From an uncultured Dialister sp. (lineage in GTDB: Bacteria > Bacillota > Negativicutes > Veillonellales > Dialisteraceae): 13,993 nucleotides of DNA. The position numbers and the translations under genes were made by a program. Location: NCBI RefSeq assembly GCF_900541605.1, contig NZ_UQKJ01000051.1, positions 1 through 13,993 on the forward strand, written 5' to 3'. Under the pieces are notes generated by a model. The model worked only from the letters and a program-made list of their open reading frames with translations, made no database searches and was not told the origin of the DNA. Shown here in pieces: positions 6,612 to 13,809 of this stretch (its first letter is position 1; every line of letters begins with the position of its first letter).

Positions 6612-8538
6612 TCACAGCACCTTCCTTACTGTCTGGGGACTATAGTTTTCAAAAATCTGGTCAAAGTTCACAGCCACGCTGTCGCTGGCCATACTGCTGT
6701 CCCGGAATACCGCATAGAAGGGACGCTTCTTGGCAATGGCTGTCACCGTTTCTTCTGTCACATCCCGGTCAAAGCAGGCCATGAGATAGCCGTCGGCCAC
6801 AGAGAATACTTTCTTTCCATCGATTTCTACTTCTTCTACCTTTGAGGAAAGAAGTATCCCAAGATCAAGCATGACTTGAATCAATAAATCTTCTGGAGTC
6901 CGGTCATCCTTGATATTGTCTGCATAATCCAACAGGGTGTTTTGGTCAAGATCATTGGGACGATAATATACATCCTTCATATTGGACGAATCAACCGTAA
7001 AGCATCGGAACCCATAATCAATATCTGACCCCATTTCCTCCCGTATTTTCCTTCCTGCACCCGCTTTAGAAGGGTTGATTTTTTCAGGCAATTGAATCAT
7101 AATAAATTTCCTATTTTTGGATTGATGCATGTTTGCTAGGAAAACCGCATGAGCCGTAGTTCCTGAGCCAGAGAAAAAATCCATAATAATATCGCCATCA
7201 TCTGTCCCGCTAAATTCGATTAAGCGTTGTATAACTTCCTCATCTTTAGGATTTTCAAAGATCTTCGCCCCAAAAAGGGCAGCCAACCTTTTGGAAGATG
7301 CGCGACCATCCTTATAAAATACACTGTATGGAACCGCGTATTCTCGATCTTTGAGATATGACTTGAGTGTTGGAACATATGTCTCATCTTTTCCAAAATC
7401 CACGCGGCCTTCCTTTATCCATTCTTGCATTGTCTTTTCATTTGTAAGCCATCCACGTGAAGGAATTTTCACCGGTAATCCTGTTAAAGGATGTATTAAC
7501 TTATATCTAGGTCCTCCACCACCAGGCCAAGATATATTATCTGAAAAATATATTCCCTTCTCATCAACTTTATTATAATGGGAGTGCTCCTTAGCAGGTG
7601 CATCATCCGGTAAACTTTTATACCACTTCTTTAATTTAAGCTCAATGGTTTGATAGTCAGTCTTGTATTCCTCTTTTAACTTATTATATTCCGCATAAAT
7701 TTCTTTTAATCCTTGTTTCTTTTCTCTCCACACTATTTTATGATCTTTAATAAAATTCAGATCTCTAAAATAGCATAAGATATATTCATGTGATACAGAT
7801 ATGTATTTAGAATCATTTTTACGACCGCCGCTCCATACAAGTTGCGCGATAAAATTCTGCTGTCCAAATACCTCATCACACACTAATTTTAAAGATGCAC
7901 TTTCATTCTCATCAATAGAAATAAATATAACCCCATCATTAGTCAGAAAATCTCTCGCTAATTTGATTCTTGGATATATCATATTGAGCCAGTCGGTATG
8001 GAAGCGCCCATTACTTTCGCTGTTTTGTACGAGACGGTTTCCTTCCTCATCGGTTTGTCCGCTATTGCCCGCATAATCTTTGGCACTCTGGGAAAAATCA
8101 TCTTCATAGATAAAATCATTTCCCGTATTATAGGGCGGGTCAATATAAATCATCTTCACCTTGCCGAGATAGGTTTCCTGCAGCAGTTTCAGGGCATCCA
8201 GATTGTCCCCTTCGATATAGATATTCTGGCTATCTACCCCCCCCAATTTTTCCATCACGGCCTACCGATTTTTCTTTTTGGAATCGCAAGGTCTTGGCAA
8301 TGGGTTCATTGGCAAGAAGCATGGCCTTTTTCTTGTCCGGCCAGGTGAACTGGTACCGTTCCTTTGGCCCCTCCACCACCTCCGTATTGATTTCCTGCAT
8401 GAGCACATCCTTGTCGATGGCGCGGACTACCTGCCCGTTCTCATCCAGGCTTTCCGTTACGGCATCGGGGAAAAGGGCAGCCAGTTTCCTGAAATTTTCC
8501 TCTGCCCTGTCCGGTGTATGCATTTTCAGTTTATCCAT
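6612..8538 (-). CDS. mod: Type III DNA adenine methyltransferase Mod, frameshifted at a G8 tract
   Basis: Mod is the modification and target-recognition subunit of a type III system, methylating adenine N6 with S-adenosylmethionine. Numbered as the repaired 641-residue protein, it has DPPY at 133-136 (motif IV) before DFFSGSGTT at 453-461 (SAM-binding motif I), the order of the beta class, with a long target-recognition region between. The N-terminus MDKLKMHTPDRAEENFRKLA is typical. The frame is broken at eight G residues (8237-8244): the upstream frame ends after 102 residues at 8230, while the body is open in another frame from 8258. Removing one G joins them exactly. GGAGG lies nine bases before the ATG. 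The start overlaps the DUF4391 gene by eight bases and the stop abuts the DUF1016 start. This is either a phase-OFF state or, less likely, a sequencing error in the homopolymer. Confidence 0.93.
8230..8538 (-). CDS. Mod N-terminal fragment made in the G8 state
   Basis: As the sequence stands, translation from the mod ATG gives only this 102-residue product, ending KIGGGR and a TAG just past the G tract. It contains the conserved Mod N-terminal segment (AIDKDVLMQEI, RYQFTWPDKKKAMLLANEPIAKTLR) but no catalytic motif, so it should not methylate DNA. It is an alternative reading of the mod feature, listed separately because a gene caller may report it as its own gene. Confidence 0.6.
   Translation of the reverse strand: MDKLKMHTPDRAEENFRKLAALFPDAVTESLDENGQVVRAIDKDVLMQEINTEVVEGPKERYQFTWPDKKKAMLLANEPIAKTLRFQKEKSVGRDGKIGGGR
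8237..8244 (-). repeat. G8 homopolymer, slippage site in mod
   Basis: Eight consecutive G on the coding strand fall at codons 99-101 of mod (ATT then G8 then TAGATAG). Seven or ten G would restore IGGVDSQN or add one Gly; eight gives GGGR and stop. Poly-G tracts of this length are known slippage sites in phase-variable genes of other bacteria. Confidence 0.85.
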
Positions 8539-9154
8539 GTGTCAATTCCTCCAGTTGTTTTTTCAATTCCATCATTTCTGTATACAGAGCGAAACGTTTC
8601 TTCGGCTGCTCCTCTTTCCATGCAGCTTTATCCAGTTTTTGGATTCGTTTCTGCAATTGGTCTATTACATCCTGGTTTTTGAGCTGCTGGCACAGGGACT
8701 CTCCTTCTTCCATCTTTATTTCTGGACGGAGGGCAATCTGCCGGACCAGGTCCTCCCAGATAGCAGTCATCGTATCGCCATGCAAGGTAAGGTCACTTTC
8801 TCCCGACGCTTTCCATGCTGTCCGATAGAGTTTCCCCTCATACACCGCCAGCTGTTCCTGCCCCTCATAAACCAGGCGGAATAGCAGTTTATGTTGATTC
8901 TGCCGAGCAATGGCTTCGACGATTTTCCCATCAAAGTCCTGTTTCTTCAATGCTATGGACAGAAGCAGGATTTCCCTTACATCCGAGCTTTCTGCCAGAC
9001 GCAGGCTCTCCCTGGTAAGGCTGTTTTCTACCACGATGTGATCCACATCGGTTACAAATTTTGATTTCAAGGATGCCGTGAGATCCAAATGCCTGTAGAA
9101 AGCTTCTTTGGGAATTCGTCTCCCTATTTTTGTACTGCCTGGGAAATTGATCAT
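8531..9154 (-). CDS. DUF4391 domain protein of the defence operon
   Basis: This 207-residue protein resembles the DUF4391 family, whose members occur beside SNF2-like helicases and Mod-type methyltransferases; the molecular role is unknown to me. It opens with INFPGSTKIGRRIPKEAFYRHL, has a mixed middle part (VDHIVVENSLTRESLRL, LLFRLVYEGQEQLAVYEGKLYRTAW) and ends in a charged, probably coiled-coil segment (about 160-206, DQLQKRIQKLDKAAWKEE to MELKKQLEEL) that could bind a partner. No catalytic motif, signal peptide or membrane segment is visible. Its ATG follows the helicase TAA with no gap, and its last eight bases overlap the mod start, so its translation is coupled to both. An adaptor linking helicase and methyltransferase is a reasonable guess, but only that. 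Confidence 0.8.
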   Translation of the reverse strand: MINFPGSTKIGRRIPKEAFYRHLDLTASLKSKFVTDVDHIVVENSLTRESLRLAESSDVREILLLSIALKKQDFDGKIVEAIARQNQHKLLFRLVYEGQEQLAVYEGKLYRTAWKASGESDLTLHGDTMTAIWEDLVRQIALRPEIKMEEGESLCQQLKNQDVIDQLQKRIQKLDKAAWKEEQPKKRFALYTEMMELKKQLEELTHG

Positions 9155-12100
9155 TTACATCACCACCATAAAGCAGATCAGTTCAAAATCTTCCAGCCCT
9201 GAAAATCCGCCGGACCGGAAAGTCGTTTCACCGGATGAGAAAAAGCTGGAAATATCTTCTTCTTCCTTCACATTGATTATGGACTTGATGGCATCCTGCA
9301 GGAGTGTAGAAACGGCGTCCATTTTCCGGCCGTCCTTCGTCTTCCTGTTAAACCGCCGGCACAGGTCGTCCAGGGGCTCCGACTTTCCTTTGGCCATATG
9401 ACGCATGGCATCCAATGTATCCTTCGGTTGGAGATGATTCGTAACGATTTCCCCATCCTGCCCTACATAGACCATATAGAAGGGATGAAGGCGGTTCCGA
9501 TTCTTGATATTGATATGGGAATTTACATTTTTCAGGACAAAAATAACCCCCGGCTTTTCCCCCTGGGTCACCGCATGAATGCCAAAGGGCATGTGGTCGA
9601 TATCCTTATGGTCTTTCATGTAGGCCAGAAGGTCCATTCGAAAATCATTCAGTCCCAGATCCATAATGGACACGCCGGAATTCATGTCCTCCAGATCCAC
9701 CACCTCTTCCTGCAGACGCTTCAGCTGGGCTTTGCGGTATTCCAGATCTCCTTTCTCTTCCTGGTTAATAAGATCATCATCGCCGGTAGAAGTCATAACG
9801 GTAATCTTCATGCGCGTCTCTACCCGGGCTTTCAGATTGATATACTCATCCAGTGACAAATCCGGCCAGAAATTTACGAGCTGGATTACTTTATTTTGAC
9901 TGCCGATACGGTCAATTCGGCCAAAGCGCTGGATGATGCGCACCGGATTCCAGTGAATATCATAATTGATACAGTAGTCGCAGTCCTGCAGGTTCTGGCC
10001 TTCAGAAATGCAGTCCGTACCGATCAGGATGTCGATATTATGATCCTTGTCTTTCGGATACAGAATATCCCTGTCTTTGGAAAGTGGAGAGAAGCAGGAC
10101 AATACATGGTTCATTTCCGCCTTGAAACCAGGAATCGTCGTCCTGCCATCTACGCTCCCCGTCACAAGAGCTGTTTCCAGTCCCAGCACCTTTGCACGGG
10201 GCGCAATATTTTCATAAAGGTACTCAGCTGTATCCGCAAATGCGGTAAAGATGAGTATTTTTTTATTTCCCTTATTGATGGGATGGGCCTCTTTGTCACG
10301 GATAATATGCATGAGCTGGTTTAGTTTATAATCATACTCCGGCGTGATATCTTCTACCATACCGATAAGAACGGAGAGAGTCTCAATATCCTCATCCATT
10401 TCCCGCTTCCAGGTCACATAGTCCATGTCACGGATATCGATCCGGACCTTTTTCCCAACGGTAAAGAAATCTGTATTCCGGTCATCATCATCGAAATCCC
10501 CTGCTGTTTCAGAGAGATCCGTCATTTCTTCCAGATTTCCGGTACCGTTCTGCTGGAACCGGTCAATAATCTGTGCTGTATGAACCAGATAAGCCTTTAC
10601 CCTTCGTATGGTAAGGAGGAAAGAATGAACAGAACTTTCCATGCGCTTCAGCAGATTGATGCTCATGAGGCGCTGGATACCGGATTCACGGCCTTTTCGG
10701 AAGTTAGCCGTTTCCTCTTCTGACAGGTACTTGGACAGGCAGCTTGGAAGGATGTACTGGGTCGGTGTATAAATGGTCAGATGTAAGTCAGCCAGACATT
10801 CATAGACTTCTTTATAGTTAATGGCGTCTTTTTTATCTGTTAATTTAGGATACAGGGATATGGGCTTCAATCTTTCCGGAAATGTACCTATATCTGCCAT
10901 ATCGTAATAGGTCTGTATGTGATGGCGGGAGCGGGCAATCGTCACTGCATCCAGTACTTCGAAGAAATCAAAATCCAATCGATCCAGCAGGTTTTCCGTG
11001 GTCCGCTCATCTTCCGGCAGCTTGCACCAGGCATTGTATATTGTCTGGGCCTGTCGGAAAATGGTATCTATATCGGACTTCGTATCCAGCTTGTCGTTGA
11101 TTTCATCAGGATTTCCTTCATAAGCAATGGCCAATTGGTTACGAAGGTCATAGAACCGGTTATTGACCGGGGTGGCAGAAAGCATGAGTACCTTGGTGCG
11201 GACGCCGGGCCGAATAATCTGGTTCATCAGCCGCATATACCGATTTTCCTTTTCGCCGCCGTGGCTGTTCGTCCCATTGCCATTACGGAAATTATGGCTC
11301 TCATCAATGACAACGAGGTCATAATTTCCCCAGTTAATGCGGTCAATGGGAAGGCCAATGGCGGTCATACCGCTGTTTCTGGAAAGGTCTGTGTGGAAGA
11401 GGACATCATACCGGAAACGATCAGCCGCCAGTGGATTATTGACCAGATTTCCGCGGTAGGTCATCCAGTTCTCCGACAGTTTCTTTGGGCAAAGGACAAG
11501 GACGTTCTTATTTTTTCCTTCATAATATTTAATTACAGCCAGCGCCGTAAAGGTTTTCCCAAGGCCTACGCTGTCGGCCAGAATACAGCCATTGTACTGT
11601 TCCAGCTTATTAATAATGCCCAGGGCTGCATCTTTCTGGAAATTGTACAGTTTATGCCAGATAGCACTGTCCTGGAATCCCGTAGCTTCGTTAGGCAGCA
11701 CATCTTCAGAAATATCTTCCAGAAATTCGCTGAAGATATTATAAAGCGTCATGAAATAGATCAATTCCGGTGGGTTTTCCTGGTACACCGTGGAAATCAT
11801 ATCAATGACCTCATTGGTCACATCGGACAGCTTTCGCCTGTCCTGCCATACGGTCTCAAAGAGGTTTAGAAATTCCCGGCTTGCCGGATTCTCAAACCGA
11901 GTCACCATGTTGCTGATATTATTTCCCCGTTCACAGCCAATATCCACGGCAGTAAAAGAATTCATGGGCATATAGGTATAGCATTCATCGGGATTAGCTA
12001 CAACCATGAAGTTGTTCATGCCTTCCCGGGTCGTATTGGTCCGGAAAACAGCTTTGCGGCGGATCCAGTCGGCACACTCCTTCGCCACGGCCTTCTGCTT

Positions 12101-12385
12101 CAGTTCATTCCTGAGCCGGACTTCAAATTCCGTACCATACAGGCTCTTCTCCCTGCGGAGACGGGGAATATAAAACTCTTTCCGTTCTTTAGGCGTTTTT
12201 TCCGCTACAAAGGTGGGTGAAGTAAAAATAAACCGGAACTCATCACACTTTTCCAATTCTTCCTGTAAAGCCTGATACGCATAGATGGAAAAACAGGCAG
12301 CCGCAATAGAAATTTTGCTGCCCTCTTTGATCTTCTTCGTCAGGTCATCCTTGACTACCTTAGTCGTATTATTAAACGTGTCCAT
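9155..12385 (-). CDS. SNF2-type helicase with PLD-like N-terminal region
   Basis: This is a large ATP-dependent DNA translocase of the SNF2/DEAD-like group and the first gene of the packed operon. Numbered from the start chosen here (1076 residues), an N-terminal region (about 20-165) resembles phospholipase D-like modules but has no HKD motif. Helicase motifs follow: Walker A DSVGLGKT (271-278), DESH (361-364) and SATP (403-406), then in the second lobe KKILIFTAFADTAEYLYENI, GTDCISEGQNLQDCD and IIQRFGRIDRIGS with the arginine finger. All ATPase residues are intact. The start at 12385 is preferred because AAGAGGA lies nine bases upstream; an in-frame ATG at 12403 has no ribosome binding site. 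The stop directly abuts the DUF4391 start. In related defence systems such helicases move along or remodel DNA; here it may help the Mod/Res complex find or process foreign DNA (inference). Confidence 0.9.
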   Translation of the reverse strand: MDTFNNTTKVVKDDLTKKIKEGSKISIAAACFSIYAYQALQEELEKCDEFRFIFTSPTFVAEKTPKERKEFYIPRLRREKSLYGTEFEVRLRNELKQKAVAKECADWIRRKAVFRTNTTREGMNNFMVVANPDECYTYMPMNSFTAVDIGCERGNNISNMVTRFENPASREFLNLFETVWQDRRKLSDVTNEVIDMISTVYQENPPELIYFMTLYNIFSEFLEDISEDVLPNEATGFQDSAIWHKLYNFQKDAALGIINKLEQYNGCILADSVGLGKTFTALAVIKYYEGKNKNVLVLCPKKLSENWMTYRGNLVNNPLAADRFRYDVLFHTDLSRNSGMTAIGLPIDRINWGNYDLVVIDESHNFRNGNGTNSHGGEKENRYMRLMNQIIRPGVRTKVLMLSATPVNNRFYDLRNQLAIAYEGNPDEINDKLDTKSDIDTIFRQAQTIYNAWCKLPEDERTTENLLDRLDFDFFEVLDAVTIARSRHHIQTYYDMADIGTFPERLKPISLYPKLTDKKDAINYKEVYECLADLHLTIYTPTQYILPSCLSKYLSEEETANFRKGRESGIQRLMSINLLKRMESSVHSFLLTIRRVKAYLVHTAQIIDRFQQNGTGNLEEMTDLSETAGDFDDDDRNTDFFTVGKKVRIDIRDMDYVTWKREMDEDIETLSVLIGMVEDITPEYDYKLNQLMHIIRDKEAHPINKGNKKILIFTAFADTAEYLYENIAPRAKVLGLETALVTGSVDGRTTIPGFKAEMNHVLSCFSPLSKDRDILYPKDKDHNIDILIGTDCISEGQNLQDCDYCINYDIHWNPVRIIQRFGRIDRIGSQNKVIQLVNFWPDLSLDEYINLKARVETRMKITVMTSTGDDDLINQEEKGDLEYRKAQLKRLQEEVVDLEDMNSGVSIMDLGLNDFRMDLLAYMKDHKDIDHMPFGIHAVTQGEKPGVIFVLKNVNSHINIKNRNRLHPFYMVYVGQDGEIVTNHLQPKDTLDAMRHMAKGKSEPLDDLCRRFNRKTKDGRKMDAVSTLLQDAIKSIINVKEEEDISSFFSSGETTFRSGGFSGLEDFELICFMVVM

Positions 12386-12424
12386 CCGCAGGTTCCTCTT
12401 CATACAAATGCAAAGAATGATTTG

Positions 12425-12475
12425 ATTCGTTTTTTCTATAGCTATATATTTTCTATTTTACAGGTTTTAAGAGTA
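12425..12475 (-). promoter_or_regulatory. Possible promoter upstream of the helicase gene
   Basis: The minus strand here is very AT-rich, within the end of the preceding gene and the short spacer. TTAAAA (about 12469-12464) followed 16 bases later by TATATA (about 12447-12442) is a weak -35/-10 candidate, overlapping the palindrome TATAGCTATA. The operon may instead be read from a promoter above the membrane-protein gene. Confidence 0.25.
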
Positions 12476-12792
12476 AAGCGCCACGGGTTCCGCAAGAACA
12501 CGAACAATTCAGATTGCTGATGTCTCATTTTTTTAGTTTCTTTTCCTGTTTTTTTATCCTCATGCCGTATCCACAGATAGATACCAATTCCCAATATTCC
12601 AACCACCACGGCAGCAGTGGTACCGAAAATGGTTTTGATCCCCCAAAGGATAACGGCGGGAATAGCCAAGATTATCAGCATCATTTCTGCCATCAGGATG
12701 ACTATGCAGAATTCCAGATGTCCCTCCACGGCTCCCAGGAAAATCAGGAATTGGATAGCCAGCATTCCTACACCGCCGTCTATATCATTCAT
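12442..12792 (-). CDS. Small integral membrane protein, unknown
   Basis: This 116-residue protein has three likely membrane helices (about 8-23, 28-50 and 57-75: LAIQFLIFLG, VILMAEMMLIILAIPAVILW, AAVVVGILGIGIYLWI) followed by a basic, soluble C-terminal tail of about 40 residues (RHEDKKTGKETKKMRHQQ onward). I do not recognise a family. The start is supported by GGGAGGT about six bases before the ATG; just upstream, CCGGCC-A-GGCCGG (12804-12816) can form a hairpin next to that site and might modulate initiation. It ends 56 bases before the preferred helicase start with no terminator between, so it could be co-transcribed with the defence operon as its first gene. A link to defence, such as a membrane effector, cannot be shown from sequence. 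Confidence 0.65.
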   Translation of the reverse strand: MNDIDGGVGMLAIQFLIFLGAVEGHLEFCIVILMAEMMLIILAIPAVILWGIKTIFGTTAAVVVGILGIGIYLWIRHEDKKTGKETKKMRHQQSELFVFLRNPWRFTLKTCKIENI

Positions 12793-13080
12793 AGCACACC
12801 TCCCCGGCCAGGCCGGTATACCACAGAGTAAATGCCCTATCCCTATGGTACAGGAAGAGTATGACAGGATATGTCCCTAAAGCAGGAATCTTAACTTATT
12901 GTTCTGTATAAGCTTCCATCCGCCACCGTTCAAGATGACGATTAAGAGGACATATATACAAATGAGTAGAAACAATCTTCTTTTCACCCACGCAAAAAAC
13001 AGAAAAGCATCCGGAAGGGCACCAGGTAAGTTCAACCGGTGAATCGGCGTCCGCGCCTTGGCAGTCTGCACCGGATTTGT

Positions 13081-13117
13081 GGTCTCGAAGAGACCGGTAT
13101 CGGTGATCACCCATACC
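13081..13117. repeat. Two adjacent palindromes
   Basis: GGTCTC-GAA-GAGACC (13081-13095) is directly followed by GGTAT-C-GGTGATCACC-C-ATACC (13096-13117), a 22-base palindrome with a single mismatched pair. Side-by-side dyads like this suit operator sites or RNA hairpins; no partner is evident. Confidence 0.5.
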
Positions 13118-13237
13118 TATTCGGACCTCTCCGCTCAGTGCCCGCCGAAACTCTCGTCAAGGGAGGAAAGTCCTGCGACTGCGCTTCCATTCTGCTTTTC
13201 TGTTTTTTCTTTGTCTTGCTTTTCTTTCCTTCATTCC

Positions 13238-13290
13238 CCGTCCGGACGGATTCTTTGGGAAAGGAGGGGCTCCTGAAAGGGAAATTTCCC
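13238..13290. repeat. Cluster of three short perfect palindromes
   Basis: CCGTCCGGACGG (13238-13249), AGGAG-GGG-CTCCT (13262-13274) and GGGAAATTTCCC (13279-13290) lie within 53 bases. They are separate perfect dyads and do not form one long stem. Confidence 0.5.
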
Positions 13291-13453
13291 GGTTCCTCCT
13301 GTCTTCCCCATTTCCTTCTGTACCATGGATGGAAGGAAACATTTGGAAGACTTTCAGAACGTCTCATGAGGTCTTTCATTCACCCCTCTGAACCTAATAT
13401 CGCAAAAATTCCTCAGTAGTCACCCCCTCTTACAAAAAATTTCAAAAAAATCA

Positions 13454-13585
13454 TTGACCCCGGGAGAATTTTCGTATGGAAGCCGCTGTCAGAAACCATA
13501 AGACGGTGCCGCAGGATGGCCCGGTAACCTGATAGCTGTAAGCCTCTCTGCCAGCCACGGGCACCCTTACGTGCCTTTATTTATT
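13454..13585 (+). ncRNA. Candidate structured leader RNA with competing terminator
   Basis: A TTGACC box at 13454-13459 could start a short transcript, though a matching -10 (TATGGA) is only 15 bases away. Downstream, GGTGCC (13505-13510) pairs with GGCACC (13560-13565), and inside it GGATGGC (13514-13520) with GCCAGCC (13550-13556), giving a two-part stem over a 29-base loop. GGCAC (13560-13564) can instead pair with GTGCC (13571-13575), followed by TTTATTTATT, a weak terminator. The two folds exclude each other, as in riboswitches and attenuators. I could not match it to a known class, including cobalamin and SAM types. Confidence 0.3.
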
Positions 13586-13617
13586 AGCAAACCATTAAAT
13601 ATTTAAAAATTGGTTGT

Positions 13618-13662
13618 GATTTTACCCCCGAAAAGGCCTTTTAATATATGGAGGGGTAAATC
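13618..13662. repeat. Hairpin with inner palindrome
   Basis: GATTTTACCCC (13618-13628) pairs with GGGGTAAATC (13653-13662) with one bulged base. The loop contains the perfect palindrome AAAAGGCCTTTT. Confidence 0.5.
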
Positions 13663-13700
13663 AGAAGTCCTCTTAAGAGCCGGTGATTTTCACAAAAGTA

Positions 13701-13738
13701 TGACCTCCTTCCCAAATCCTAGGCAGGGAAAGAGGTCA
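13701..13738. repeat. 13-base-pair hairpin flanked by AAAAGTA direct repeats
   Basis: TGACCTCCTTCCC (13701-13713) pairs with GGGAAAGAGGTCA (13726-13738) with one mismatch around a 12-base loop. AAAAGTA occurs directly before it (13694-13700) and again three bases after it (13741-13747), a layout similar to a very small inserted element with a target duplication. Confidence 0.5.
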
Positions 13739-13781
13739 GAAAAGTAAATCTCCTGTTTGCGCAAGGTCTTCTCCTATACTC

Positions 13782-13809
13782 CCCCCCCGCTCCCGTCCGG
13801 ACAGGAGCG
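13782..13809. repeat. C8 run followed by a hairpin
   Basis: Eight C (13782-13789) are followed by CCGCTCC-CGTCCGGACA-GGAGCGG, a 7-base-pair stem that shares the last C of the run and has a TCCGGA palindrome in its loop. No T-run follows on the plus strand. The C8 run is the same length as the G8 slippage tract in mod. Confidence 0.45.

Noticed and set aside
12385..12403. Upstream ATG at 12403 as helicase start
   Set aside because: It has no ribosome binding site, while the ATG at 12385 has AAGAGGA at suitable spacing. The upstream start remains possible.
12877..13114. Overlapping minus-strand open frames, one with a hydrophobic stretch (FLLICIYVLLIVILN)
   Set aside because: Starts lack a convincing ribosome binding site, the N-terminal parts are unlike a protein, and the frames run through palindromes. 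Too weak to call.
13155..13180. GAGGAAAGTCC-like string suggesting RNase P RNA
   Set aside because: The following DNA is a pyrimidine-rich tract and the other conserved RNase P blocks are missing. A similar string near 13936 also lacks context.
13454..13580. Cobalamin or SAM riboswitch
   Set aside because: GGTG and GCCCGG-like words are present, but the required conserved blocks and their order are not.
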